From positions 3,624,501-3,688,500 of the forward strand of contig NZ_CP045354.1 of NCBI RefSeq assembly GCF_009363435.1: 64,000 nt of DNA, given 5' to 3'. The DNA comes from Labrenzia sp. THAF82. GTDB lineage: Bacteria; Pseudomonadota; Alphaproteobacteria; Rhizobiales; Stappiaceae. This document shows positions 20,128 to 28,973 of the stretch, piece by piece. Positions within the stretch are counted from its first letter, which is position 1, and every line of letters starts with the position of its first letter. The notes under the pieces are model-generated. The model saw nothing but the letters and a program-made list of their open reading frames with translations. It was not told the origin of the DNA and did not search any database. The position numbers and the translations under genes are program-made.

Positions 20128-21438
20128 ATGGAAAACCTGGCCCCACGCCCTGGCGATCTTGAGCCTATCGAAACGGCATCAAGAGACGAGATATCCGCGC
20201 TGCAATTAAAACGGCTGCAATGGTCGCTCGCTCATGCGTATGAGAACGTGCCGCTGTTCAAACAACGGTTCGATGCAAAAGGTGTCCATCCATCTGATCT
20301 CAAACAGCTTGCGGATTTATCGAAGTTTCCCTTCACCACCAAATCTGACCTTAGAGACAATTATCCGTTTGGTCTCTTTGCAGTGCCCCGAGAAAAGATT
20401 TCGCGCATTCATGCCTCCTCAGGCACGACCGGCAAACCAACAGTCGTCGGATATACTGCCAATGACATTGAGATGTGGGCGCAGCTTGTCGCGCGTTCAA
20501 TCAAAGCTTCCGGGGGGCGTCCTGGTGACATCATCCATATTGCCTACGGATACGGTCTTTTCACAGGTGGGCTCGGCGCGCATTACGGCGCGGAGAAAAT
20601 GGGTTGCACGGTGGTGCCTGTTTCAGGGGGCATGACCGAACGCCAGGTGACCTTGATCCAGGATTTCAAGCCTCGGATTATCATGGTCACGCCCTCGTAC
20701 CTTCTGTCGATCCTGGATGAATTTCGCCGCGAAGGCATTGACCCGAGAGAAAGCTCCCTTGCTGTTGGTATTTTTGGAGCCGAACCCTGGACCAACGCCA
20801 TGCGACTGGAAATCCAAGACGCCTTCGACATGCATGCGGTCGATATCTACGGTTTGTCGGAGATCCTCGGGCCTGGCGTTGCCAATGAATGTGTAGAGAC
20901 AAAGGACGGGCTGCACATCTGGGAGGACCACTTCTACCCAGAGATCATCGATCCCGTAACCGGGGACGTGCTGCCTGACGGTGAAATCGGTGAGTTGGTA
21001 TTTACCACTCTGACCAAGGAGGGTTTGCCGATGGTGCGTTATCGGACGCGGGATCTAACCCGTCTACTTCCAGGGACCGCACGCTCGATGCGAAGGATGG
21101 AAAAGGTCACGGGCCGTTCCGATGACATGATCATCCTCAGAGGTGTCAACGTCTTTCCAACACAGATCGAAGAACAGTTGCTGAAATGCGAGGGTCTGTC
21201 GCCGCACTTTCAGATTGAACTGACGAAGCACAACAGGCTCGATGTCATGACGGTGCATGTTGAAGCCCTGCCCGGCGCTGCATCATCTGAGCAAAGAAGC
21301 GCTGCCGCCAAAGAGCTGGGCCACCATATCAAGAGCGTCATTGGTGTGTCCGCCCAAATCGATGTAGCGGAACCAGGCAAGATTGAACGGTCCGCCGGCA
21401 AAGCAAAACGGGTCGTCGACAATAGGCCGAAGGACTAA
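20128..21438 (+). CDS. paaK: PaaK: phenylacetate-CoA ligase
   Basis: A 436-residue AMP-forming ligase that activates phenylacetate to phenylacetyl-CoA, the entry step of the pathway; the E. coli enzyme is about 437 residues. The start at the ATG at 20128 follows an AAGGGAGAG ribosome site; the TTG at 20101 is not needed. Motifs: HASSGTTGKPTVVGYT (ATP/AMP loop), DIYGLSEILGPGV, and RGVNVFPTQIEEQLL in the C-terminal hinge domain. Last gene of paaG-I-K, convergent with paaZ. Confidence 0.95.
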   Translation: MENLAPRPGDLEPIETASRDEISALQLKRLQWSLAHAYENVPLFKQRFDAKGVHPSDLKQLADLSKFPFTTKSDLRDNYPFGLFAVPREKISRIHASSGTTGKPTVVGYTANDIEMWAQLVARSIKASGGRPGDIIHIAYGYGLFTGGLGAHYGAEKMGCTVVPVSGGMTERQVTLIQDFKPRIIMVTPSYLLSILDEFRREGIDPRESSLAVGIFGAEPWTNAMRLEIQDAFDMHAVDIYGLSEILGPGVANECVETKDGLHIWEDHFYPEIIDPVTGDVLPDGEIGELVFTTLTKEGLPMVRYRTRDLTRLLPGTARSMRRMEKVTGRSDDMIILRGVNVFPTQIEEQLLKCEGLSPHFQIELTKHNRLDVMTVHVEALPGAASSEQRSAAAKELGHHIKSVIGVSAQIDVAEPGKIERSAGKAKRVVDNRPKD

Positions 21439-21492
21439 AAACAAACGATCGCCCGCCAGAATGACGAGCGATCCAAACCTTGCGTTTATTCG

Positions 21493-23541
21493 CTACGACG
21501 AAGGCGGCCACTCCTTGGCGACCAGGGTGAGGACATCGTATTGCGCAACAGGTTCGTCGTTCTGATTGGAGACGAGGCAATCCCAGCGAACTTCGCCATA
21601 GTCGGCTGATATACGCGGTGATATTTCCTTGGCCGTCAATTGGACCTTCAAGGCATCCCCGGCATTGACAGGCGTCAGGAAACGCAGGTTGTCGACGCCA
21701 TAGTTCGCGAGAACGGGCCCTTCTTCCGGCTCAACAAACAACCCGGCTGCAAATGAGACAATCAGGTAACCATGCGCAACGCGGCCTTCAAAAAATGGAT
21801 TGCGTTTAGCCGCTGCCTCGTTCATGTGGGCATAGAAGGTATCTCCGGTGAATTCCGCAAAGTGTTCGATATCTTCAAGAGATACCGTCCGCTCCCTGGT
21901 GACGAGTTGATCGCCGATTTTGAGTTCGGCAAGAGACTTCCTGAAAGGATGGCGGCTTTCGGCTCTGCCGTTTGACCCGGCAACCCATCGTCCAGTCACG
22001 GCGCCAAGAAGATTTGGAGCACCTTGAATGGCAGTTCTTTGCATAAAATGTTTGACGGATCTCAAGCCACCAAGTTCTTCCCCGCCGCCTGCCCGGCCCG
22101 GACCGCCATGCACGAGCATTGGCAACGGAGAGCCGTGACCGGTTGAGGTTTTTGCACTCTGCCGATTTCCAATCAGGACCCGACCGTGAAACGGTGCCAT
22201 TCCGAGCACCATTTCTTCGGCAATCGCTGGGTCATTTGTAAACAACGAAGCGACAAGAGACCCCTTGCCTTTGTGGGTGAGCGCGACAGCGTCTTCAATC
22301 GTGTCATATGGCATGAGCGTTGCCACAGGTCCAAAGGCCTCAACGGCGTGGATGGCTTCTGAAGCCAAGGGTCTGTCGCAATAAAGTAGGACTGGAGCTT
22401 CGAAAGCTCCCTTTTCCGGAATACTGCACGAACCGCCGAAGACAGTTTCCGCCTCCATCCTCAATTCTTCGACGCGCGATTGGACCTCGTCTCTTTGACC
22501 GGCAGATGCGAGGGGCCCCATGGTGACGGTTTCATCTCTTGGGTCCCCAATTCTCAGTTTTTCAAAGCGAGCCTTCAAGGCGTCACTTACAGCTTCAGCA
22601 GCGTCACGAGGGACAATGACCCGACGTATCGCGGTGCATTTTTGCCCCGCTTTGACGGTCACCTCCCGAGCCACTTCCTTGACGAAAAGATCGAACTCGG
22701 GTTCTCCCGCCTTTGCATCCGATCCAAGCACCGCTGCATTAAGGCTGTCGGCTTCCATTGAAAACCGCGTCGAATTACGAACCATTGACGGATTTTGACG
22801 CAACATCTGACCAGTCGCCGCAGACCCGGTGAACGTCACAACATCTTGTCCCGTCACATGGTCCACAAGGTCGCCCGCAGAGCCACAGAGCAGCTGAAGA
22901 GCTCCTTCTGGAAGAATGTCGGCTGCCAGAATGTGCCTGACCATGAGTTCCGTGAGGTAGGCGGTTTGGCTGGCCGGTTTTACGAGACAAGGCACACCGG
23001 CAATCAGTGAAGGTGCAATCTTCTCCAACATACCCCAGCAAGGAAAGTTATAGGCATTGATATGGACTGCAATTCCCTTCAGCGGCGAAAGGATATGCTG
23101 ACCTGAAAATGTGCTGTCACGCGAGAGCGGCTCAATTGCTCCCTCCGTAAAAACGCGCGTGTTCGGCATTTCCCGGCGCGCCTTTGAGGAATAGGCAAAC
23201 AACGTTCCGATGCCGCCTTCAATATCAATCCAGCTGTCCTTGCGCGTTGCGCCAGTTGCAAAACTCTCCTGGTAGAAGATTTCTTTCTTCTCCATGAGTA
23301 TCTGCGCCAGACTTTTGAGCATCAGGGCCCGCTCATGAAAGGTCATTTTGCCAAGAGCGGTACCGCCCTTGCTGCGCCCATAGTTGAGCGCTTCAGACAA
23401 ATCGAGGCCGTCTGCGTTGATGCGAGCAACAGGCCGACTGGTCGCTGCATCAACAAGCAACTTGCCCTCGCCTTTTCCACTTCGCCAAGAACCGCTGAGA
23501 AAACTCTCGAGGTCGCGGACATTGTGAGAAACCACCGTCAT
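21493..23541 (-). CDS. paaZ: PaaZ: bifunctional oxepin-CoA hydrolase / semialdehyde dehydrogenase
   Basis: A 682-residue fusion. The N-terminal ~520 residues form an NADP-dependent aldehyde dehydrogenase (FTGSAATGQMLRQ nucleotide region; catalytic cysteine in KAGQKCTAIRRV; GGPGRAGGGEELGG near the end). The C-terminal ~150 residues form a MaoC-type hydratase (EHFAEFTGDTFYAHMNE with catalytic Asp/His, then RVAHGYLIVSFAAG). Together they open the oxepin ring and oxidise the resulting semialdehyde. Last gene of the minus-strand paa operon, 66 nt after paaE. Length and domain order match E. coli PaaZ. Confidence 0.95.
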   Translation of the reverse strand: MTVVSHNVRDLESFLSGSWRSGKGEGKLLVDAATSRPVARINADGLDLSEALNYGRSKGGTALGKMTFHERALMLKSLAQILMEKKEIFYQESFATGATRKDSWIDIEGGIGTLFAYSSKARREMPNTRVFTEGAIEPLSRDSTFSGQHILSPLKGIAVHINAYNFPCWGMLEKIAPSLIAGVPCLVKPASQTAYLTELMVRHILAADILPEGALQLLCGSAGDLVDHVTGQDVVTFTGSAATGQMLRQNPSMVRNSTRFSMEADSLNAAVLGSDAKAGEPEFDLFVKEVAREVTVKAGQKCTAIRRVIVPRDAAEAVSDALKARFEKLRIGDPRDETVTMGPLASAGQRDEVQSRVEELRMEAETVFGGSCSIPEKGAFEAPVLLYCDRPLASEAIHAVEAFGPVATLMPYDTIEDAVALTHKGKGSLVASLFTNDPAIAEEMVLGMAPFHGRVLIGNRQSAKTSTGHGSPLPMLVHGGPGRAGGGEELGGLRSVKHFMQRTAIQGAPNLLGAVTGRWVAGSNGRAESRHPFRKSLAELKIGDQLVTRERTVSLEDIEHFAEFTGDTFYAHMNEAAAKRNPFFEGRVAHGYLIVSFAAGLFVEPEEGPVLANYGVDNLRFLTPVNAGDALKVQLTAKEISPRISADYGEVRWDCLVSNQNDEPVAQYDVLTLVAKEWPPSS

Positions 23542-23607
23542 GAAATCACTTCCAGTTCTTTGAAAGATTGGCCGCTACCCGGCCATTGCTCCCATGTTTT
23601 CCACGGA

Positions 23608-24681
23608 TCAGGCGTCGTAAGTGAGCACCAATCGTTTTGACAAGGGCCTGGATTGGCAGGTCAAAATGTATCCGTCCCGGATTTCGTCGTCTTCAAGAGC
23701 GTGGTTTGCGGCCATTTCCACTTCGCCTTCCAGAAGCTTGCCACGGCACGTGGAGCAGACGCCTGCGCAACACGAATAAGGAGCGTCGATACTGTTTCTG
23801 TGAGCGGTCTCCAAAATGGTTTCTCCAGGCTCCATGTGAAGTACACGGGTCGTACCGTCGAGCGTCAGCTTGAGATCCGCCTCTTTTGCCTCGTTTCCGG
23901 TAAGTGCCGGTCTTTGTTTGGCAGGCAAACGCCCGGGTTGATCGGATTTGAAGAGTTCCTGCTTGATCCGGCCGTTTTCGACCCCGTGGTTTTTCAGGGC
24001 CTCACTTACGGTTTCCATCATTCCGTGAGGTCCGCACAGGAACGCCTGGTCGATATCTTGCGGATCAACCACGTTCTGAAACAAGTCTTCGAGCTTTTCC
24101 TTGTCAATGCGCCCTGAGAACAACTCCGTATCCTGACCGTCATTCTTGAGAATGTGAATGATTTGAAGTCTGCCGAGATAGAGGTTTTTCAAGTCTTCAA
24201 GGTCTTCTCGGAACATGATCGAGGAAACCTGACGATTGGCGTAGACGAGCGTGAATTGGGCTTCCGGCTCACGGGCCAGCACCGTTTTGATAATCGACAG
24301 TATCGGCGTTATTCCCGAACCGCCGGCAAAGCCGAAATAGAATTTCGCTTCATCAGGATCAATCTCGGAATGGAAACTGCCACGAGGGGGCATCGCCTCT
24401 ATGGTATCGCCGGGTTTCAGATCTTCATTTGCCCAACACGAAAAAGCGCCGCCGTCGACGCGCTTTATGCCGACCTTCAGATCACCATCTTCCGTACCGG
24501 TGCATATTGAATAACAACGCCGCACTTCGTGACCGTCAAAGTCTCGTCGGAACGTCAGATATTGACCTTGAGAAAAGTGAAAAACCTCCTCATCCCCTGT
24601 TTGGGGTCTCAGGGTTACCACGACCGCGTCCCGTGTCTCGGGTGCGACTTCGGTTACCGTGAGGGCGTGAAACCTCGACAT
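23608..24681 (-). CDS. paaE: PaaE: reductase of the phenylacetyl-CoA epoxidase
   Basis: A 357-residue NAD(P)H oxidoreductase: FAD domain with RRCYSICTG near residue 54, nucleotide domain with GFAGGSGITPILS near residue 118, and a C-terminal plant-type 2Fe-2S domain with cysteines in YSCCAGVCSTCRGKL and a last one in ILTCQSRPL. It passes electrons to the PaaAC di-iron oxygenase. The start is the ATG at 24681, preceded by GGGAGGAA. Order paaD-paaE-paaZ is the usual one. Confidence 0.95.
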   Translation of the reverse strand: MSRFHALTVTEVAPETRDAVVVTLRPQTGDEEVFHFSQGQYLTFRRDFDGHEVRRCYSICTGTEDGDLKVGIKRVDGGAFSCWANEDLKPGDTIEAMPPRGSFHSEIDPDEAKFYFGFAGGSGITPILSIIKTVLAREPEAQFTLVYANRQVSSIMFREDLEDLKNLYLGRLQIIHILKNDGQDTELFSGRIDKEKLEDLFQNVVDPQDIDQAFLCGPHGMMETVSEALKNHGVENGRIKQELFKSDQPGRLPAKQRPALTGNEAKEADLKLTLDGTTRVLHMEPGETILETAHRNSIDAPYSCCAGVCSTCRGKLLEGEVEMAANHALEDDEIRDGYILTCQSRPLSKRLVLTYDA

Positions 24682-24745
24682 CTAGTTCCTCCCTGGAGTT
24701 GTGATGACAGCAGGCTGAGCTGACGTGCAACGACCGCCCATCGTT

Positions 24746-25246
24746 CTAGTGGCATTTGAAATAGTCGAATGGCTCCAGGCAGGACCGGCACCGATAGGCA
24801 GCTTTGCAAGGTGTAGAACCGAATTGGCTGATCTTTTCCGTTTTGTCAGAACCGCAGCGTGGACACGCAACAATCAAAGCTTCCTTGCCGGACAATCTTG
24901 AGATCCGTCCGGTATTCGCGGTGCCTTCAACTGGTGGCGCAATGCCATATTTTCGGAGTTTTTCACGACCTTCCGGACTGAGCCAAGCCGTCGTCCAGGC
25001 CGGACTGATACGCTGTTCCAGGCGCAGGTTCTCAATTCCGTTGGACCGCAGTTTGGTTTCGATATCGAGATTGATAACGGCTGTTGCGGGACAACCCGTA
25101 TATGTCGGCGTTACGGTAACGACCAACATGCCCTCATCCCATCGTACGTCTCGAATTACGCCAAGATCGGTTAGCGACAGGACAGGGATTTCAGGGTCCG
25201 GAACTTCAGACAACCATCTCCAAACCGTTTGCGTGGGAACGTGCAT
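24746..25246 (-). CDS. paaD: PaaD: MIP18/SufT-like assembly factor of the epoxidase
   Basis: A 166-residue protein: an N-terminal DUF59/MIP18 domain (SEVPDPEIPVLSLTDLGVIR, then VTPTYTGCPATAVI) and a C-terminal cysteine cluster (CPRCGSDK, then YRCRSCLEPF) able to bind metal. PaaD proteins are required for epoxidase activity, probably by helping iron-sulfur insertion into PaaE. The start lies 5 nt after the paaC stop. Confidence 0.93.
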   Translation of the reverse strand: MHVPTQTVWRWLSEVPDPEIPVLSLTDLGVIRDVRWDEGMLVVTVTPTYTGCPATAVINLDIETKLRSNGIENLRLEQRISPAWTTAWLSPEGREKLRKYGIAPPVEGTANTGRISRLSGKEALIVACPRCGSDKTEKISQFGSTPCKAAYRCRSCLEPFDYFKCH

Positions 25247-25251
25247 GGGCT

Positions 25252-26031
25252 TTACCAGGTAGCGCCCGGATAGGCTCTTTGCAGAAACTGCATGTCAGCC
25301 AGAATGTGTCCGAGATGCTCTGAATGACGGCCGGTCAGACCTCCGGTGTGAGCAAAGTCCGTTTCTGGCTTTGACAATGTCGCTGCAGTGAAGACAGCAT
25401 CAACGGTCGATACCCACTCGGGCCGGAGATCTTCAGGTGAAGGAGCGACTTTTGCCGCAGCCACTGCCTGATCGACGGCGTCACCTATGAACATTTCTCC
25501 CGAATAAGGCCATAGAGTTTCTACGGCCATTTGCATTCGCTGTCTGCTCTCTGCGGTGCCATCACCAAGCCTGATGACCAGATCCGCTGACCTGTCGAGG
25601 TGATAGTCCACTTCCTTACCGGCTTTCACCGCAATTTCAGCGACACGTTCATCAGCGGACTTTGCAAGAGCTTTCAACAATTGCGCCTGATAAGCGTCGA
25701 TAAGAAACTGTCGCATCACGGTCTGACCGAAATCGCCATTTGGTTTTTCGGCCAACAACAGATTTCGGAAGTCCCAGGCATCTCGCAAATAGGCAAGTTC
25801 GTTCTCGCCGCGCCCTTTGCCTTCCACTTCTCCTGCCAATGACAGCCAAAGTCTCGCCTGCCCGATTAAATCGAGCGCGATATTCGCGAGCGCGATATCT
25901 TCTTCCAGAACGGGAGAATGGCCGCACCATTCCGACACTCTGTGACCAAGCACGAGAGCAGTGTCACCGCGCCGCAAAAGCCAGTCAAAGAATATATCGT
26001 TTGCGATATTATCGCCTGTATCGGTCATCAC
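25252..26031 (-). CDS. paaC: PaaC: structural subunit of phenylacetyl-CoA epoxidase
   Basis: A 259-residue ferritin-like protein, the inactive-fold partner of PaaA in the (PaaAC)2 core. The family sequence is clear in LGHRVSEWCGHSPVLEEDIA near the N-terminus and ELAYLRD further in. Two adjacent Met codons make the start 26031 or 26028; either overlaps the paaB stop by up to 4 nt. Confidence 0.93.
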   Translation of the reverse strand: MMTDTGDNIANDIFFDWLLRRGDTALVLGHRVSEWCGHSPVLEEDIALANIALDLIGQARLWLSLAGEVEGKGRGENELAYLRDAWDFRNLLLAEKPNGDFGQTVMRQFLIDAYQAQLLKALAKSADERVAEIAVKAGKEVDYHLDRSADLVIRLGDGTAESRQRMQMAVETLWPYSGEMFIGDAVDQAVAAAKVAPSPEDLRPEWVSTVDAVFTAATLSKPETDFAHTGGLTGRHSEHLGHILADMQFLQRAYPGATW

Positions 26032-26312
26032 ATTTTTCCGACGTCATCAGGAATGTCGTAAAAGCTTGGATGCCTGTAGATCTTGTCGACGGACGGTTCG
26101 AACAAGGCATCTTTGGATCCGGGATCTGACGCTGTGATTTGTGATGATGCGACAACCCAAATACTGACGCCTTCCTTGCGCCTTGTGTAAACATCGCGCG
26201 CATTTTTGATCGCCATTTCAGCATCGGGCGCATGGAGCGATCCGACATGGCGATGATTGAGGCCGTGCTGACCTCGAATGAACACTTCCCAGAGCGGCCA
26301 TTCCTTTTTCAT
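26028..26312 (-). CDS. paaB: PaaB: small subunit of phenylacetyl-CoA epoxidase
   Basis: A 94-residue protein with the PaaB signature WPLWEVFIRGQHGLNHRHVG at the N-terminus and AIKNARDVYTRRKEGVSIWV in the middle. PaaB bridges PaaAC heterodimers and is needed for full activity. It follows a DUF3291 gene rather than paaA directly, which departs from the usual paaA-paaB junction. Confidence 0.95.
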   Translation of the reverse strand: MKKEWPLWEVFIRGQHGLNHRHVGSLHAPDAEMAIKNARDVYTRRKEGVSIWVVASSQITASDPGSKDALFEPSVDKIYRHPSFYDIPDDVGKM

Positions 26313-26336
26313 GTTTACGTCTCCCTGGAATATCGC

Positions 26337-26819
26337 TCAGGCCGCTGACGATGTGCACCTTGCAGTTCGCCACAGACTTGCATCTTCAATATGCTCCCAA
26401 CCGAATGCGTGATCGGAAGCGCCATGCGTGTTGAGATGGTTCAGCCGGTCCCAGGCTTCTTCGAGCGAAGGGTGGTGCCCGGTTGGCACGAACCACATAA
26501 CAAAGTGCATTTTTTCCATCACGCCGAACCATTCGGCGCGTCGTTCGTAAAACCGTTTGTGAACCGTCTTAAAGACAAAGTTTTCCAACGACTTGACGTC
26601 AGTCCAAACGGACAGGTTCGGAATAACCATCGGGTCATCTTCAGCGGACATAGCAACTGACGTGCCTGCATCGTCCTTGAGCCGCCAGACAAAGCCTTCA
26701 CTGCGCTCGGCAGCGAAATTGATCCGGTTCAGGTTTCGCACGAAATCAGAAATTCGCGGATCGTTGATGTCATGTTTCAGCCGGGCAACATTCAATTCGG
26801 CAATGTGAAAATCAGTCAT
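26337..26819 (-). CDS. DUF3291-like protein inserted between paaA and paaB
   Basis: About 160 residues, starting at the ATG at 26819 with GGAG 8 nt upstream; a GTG at 26828 would overlap the paaA stop. The sequence has the DUF3291 pattern: HIAELNVARL at the start, FVRNLNRIN, then a region rich in Trp/Phe/His (NLSVWTDVKSLENFVF, EKMHFVMWFVP, TGHHPSLEEAW). These are ferredoxin-like proteins of unknown function. Lying 5 nt from paaA and 24 nt from paaB, it must be co-transcribed and probably aids the pathway, but no activity can be assigned. Confidence 0.8.
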   Translation of the reverse strand: MTDFHIAELNVARLKHDINDPRISDFVRNLNRINFAAERSEGFVWRLKDDAGTSVAMSAEDDPMVIPNLSVWTDVKSLENFVFKTVHKRFYERRAEWFGVMEKMHFVMWFVPTGHHPSLEEAWDRLNHLNTHGASDHAFGWEHIEDASLWRTARCTSSAA

Positions 26820-26824
26820 TAGGT

Positions 26825-27817
26825 TCACTCCGCGGCTGTTCTTGCAGCTTCATGCTTGTCGGCGTGAGCCATCAGCGCATCGCGTACCCATGCGCCGTCT
26901 TCCCATGCCTTTACCCGCGCTGCCATACGTTCCCGATTGCACGGCCCGTTGCCTTTGAGCACTTCAAAGAACTCACTCCAATCAGGTTCGGAAAAGTCAT
27001 AGCCGCCCTTTTCCTCGTTCCACGTCAAATGCTCATCGGGAACCGTAAGGCCCAGATACTGCGCTTGCGGGACGGTCTGATCGACAAATTTTTGCCGAAG
27101 CTCATCATTGGTATTGATCTTGATTTTCCAGGCCATGGATTGAGCAGAGTGAACGGACTCTTTGTCCGAGGGGCCGAACATCATCAAGGAGGGATACCAA
27201 AATCTGTCGAGTGCATCCTGCGCCATGCGCCTTTGCGCCTCGTTCCCGCCGGCCATCTTCATCATGATGTCGTAGCCTTGGCGTTGATGGAAACTTTCCT
27301 CTTTGCAGATACGGATCATGGCACGCGAATAAGGTCCGAAGGAAGTGCGCTGAAGCGGGACCTGGTTCATGATTGCAGCACCGTCCACCAACCAACCGAC
27401 AGCTCCGATATCGGCCCATGTCAACGTCGGATAATTAAAGATCGAGGAGTATTTCATCTTGCCGGCGTGGAGGAGTTCTATCAGCTCATCCCTGCTGACA
27501 CCGAGGGTTTCGGCCGCGCAGTAGAGATAAAGACCGTGTCCGGCCTCGTCCTGTACCTTTGCAAGCAGGATGGCCTTGCGCTCCAGCGTCGGAGCGCGCG
27601 TAATCCAATTGCCTTCTGGAAGCTGACCAACAATCTCTGAATGCGCATGCTGACCGATTTGTCGTATCAGGGTCTTGCGGTACCCTTCCGGCATCCAGTC
27701 CGTTGGTTCGATCTTTTCACCGCGGTCGATACGTTCCTGAAACGCACGTTCTTCTGCCGACATTTCCGATAGATCAAGGACCTTGGTCGTATCGGTTTTC
27801 ACCATTTGCGCATACAT
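26825..27817 (-). CDS. paaA: PaaA: catalytic di-iron subunit of phenylacetyl-CoA epoxidase
   Basis: A 330-residue ferritin-like oxygenase that epoxidises the aromatic ring of phenylacetyl-CoA. Iron-ligand motifs are visible as [13 protein letters not shown] (ExxH type) and [15 protein letters not shown]. Start chosen at the ATG at 27817 because GAGGAGG lies just upstream; the ATG at 27835 would place this ribosome site inside the gene. It follows paaX by 126 nt, a gap that carries the candidate operator. Confidence 0.95.
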   Translation of the reverse strand: MYAQMVKTDTTKVLDLSEMSAEERAFQERIDRGEKIEPTDWMPEGYRKTLIRQIGQHAHSEIVGQLPEGNWITRAPTLERKAILLAKVQDEAGHGLYLYCAAETLGVSRDELIELLHAGKMKYSSIFNYPTLTWADIGAVGWLVDGAAIMNQVPLQRTSFGPYSRAMIRICKEESFHQRQGYDIMMKMAGGNEAQRRMAQDALDRFWYPSLMMFGPSDKESVHSAQSMAWKIKINTNDELRQKFVDQTVPQAQYLGLTVPDEHLTWNEEKGGYDFSEPDWSEFFEVLKGNGPCNRERMAARVKAWEDGAWVRDALMAHADKHEAARTAAE

Positions 27818-27864
27818 GACGCCTCCTCTCGTCATGTTGAAGATGCGTCAGGATAGCGCACAAT

Positions 27865-27904
27865 GCATCACAGAAAAAGTTCATTCTGGAAAAAAATGTG
27901 ATGC
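27865..27904. promoter_or_regulatory. Candidate PaaX operator between paaX and paaA
   Basis: A perfect 8-bp dyad GCATCACA (27865-27872) - 24 nt - TGTGATGC (27897-27904), 48 nt upstream of the paaA start. It aligns with the site before paaG. The spacer includes TTCATT and an A-run in both copies. The position fits a repressor site over a paaA promoter. Confidence 0.7.
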
Positions 27905-27943
27905 TTTTAGATCTGATCGCGGATTTCCGCCAAACTCCAGGTG

Positions 27944-28804
27944 TCAAATTCTTGCAGAGATCGTTTCCAGTCTCGATTTGATGGATGCTGGAACGGCGTC
28001 CAACAGGCCTGCCTGATTCATAAGGTGCTGCCCAATGAAGTTGTCAGCTGCCTGCGAAAGACCCGCATAAAGGATTGCGAAGAGCTTGTGAGCTTCGTTT
28101 CCCGGCCAGTCTTTGGGGAGCGCTTTAGGTGGCAGTCTGGGGTCGCGAAAGCGTATGGCACGATAGTCATGGACAAGAGCAAGGCGGCACAATAACGCTT
28201 CCTGATCGGACAGCGCCTTCTTCAATACTGTGTTCATTGGTTGATATCGCTTCGCGAATTCACTGTACTCAACGCTCAGTTCATCCAGCTTGAACGAAGA
28301 TCTCAGCAGCGCTCGAAAAGACTTGCTTTTCGGATCCACCGCTGACGAGCGGAACGAGACGTCGTTAAGCGGGCGGTCACGTCGATCGGCCGCGATGAAA
28401 ACGCTTCCCCCCAGACTGACAAACCCTCCTCTCAGAAGCTTCTCCTGTTCAGCCGGAACAGAGCAAATGGAGATAATCCAATCACAGTCTTTATCGCTCG
28501 GCCCGAAAAACAAGTCAGCTGCCAGATGATATTCGTTTCGTGCCTCTTCCGTGAGCGCATAAAAGCTGCGTCGGCCATCGCGTTCACCGGACAACTGACC
28601 TTTTGAAACGAGACGTGAAACGGCTGTGCGGACAAGAGATTCATTGACGCCAAAACCGCTGCACAAACTGATCAGGTCACCCATCCACAATACGCCACCA
28701 CGAGGTTCTACGATGTCGCCATAAATCGTGACGATCAACTGAGCGGCTTTCGGTGGATAGGATTTCAGGAACCTCTCGGCTCGAAATGCGGAACTTTCCT
28801 GCAT
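27944..28804 (-). CDS. paaX: PaaX: phenylacetyl-CoA-responsive repressor
   Basis: A 286-residue PaaX-family regulator: N-terminal winged helix (about 15-85; AAQLIVTIYGDIVEPRGGVL and VRTAVSRLVSKGQL) followed by the PaaX effector region (CDWIISICSVP) and C-terminal domain (RLALVHDYRAIRFRDPRLPP). In the known systems PaaX represses paa operons and is released by phenylacetyl-CoA. It is upstream of and codirectional with paaA, and divergent from znuA. Its linkage supports the proposal that the two shared dyads are its targets. Confidence 0.93.
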   Translation of the reverse strand: MQESSAFRAERFLKSYPPKAAQLIVTIYGDIVEPRGGVLWMGDLISLCSGFGVNESLVRTAVSRLVSKGQLSGERDGRRSFYALTEEARNEYHLAADLFFGPSDKDCDWIISICSVPAEQEKLLRGGFVSLGGSVFIAADRRDRPLNDVSFRSSAVDPKSKSFRALLRSSFKLDELSVEYSEFAKRYQPMNTVLKKALSDQEALLCRLALVHDYRAIRFRDPRLPPKALPKDWPGNEAHKLFAILYAGLSQAADNFIGQHLMNQAGLLDAVPASIKSRLETISARI

Positions 28805-28924
28805 GAAACGTTTGATCCGTTTGTTTTTTTCGACCTTAACCGCCTGACGAATTCAATCCAAGTCTTCTCCAGTAGTCTTGCAAGACTCTCGGATCTAGAT
28901 CACTTGCGAAGCCAATACACAAAC

Positions 28925-28937
28925 GTTATAAAATTAC
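28925..28937 (+). promoter_or_regulatory. Possible Zur box upstream of znuA
   Basis: GTTATAAAATTAC begins 49 nt before the znuA start. It resembles the alphaproteobacterial Zur pattern (GTTATA-N-TATAAC), with a perfect left half and 4 of 6 matches on the right. ZnuA genes are usual Zur targets. The evidence is a visual match only. Confidence 0.4.
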
Positions 28938-28973
28938 GCGTTACATTGTTACATCAAATCGAGTACTCCCCGC

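Noticed and set aside
21447..21472. GATCGC/GCGATC inverted repeat between paaK and paaZ as a terminator
   Set aside because: Only 6 bp with a 14-nt loop and no T-run; too weak to claim.
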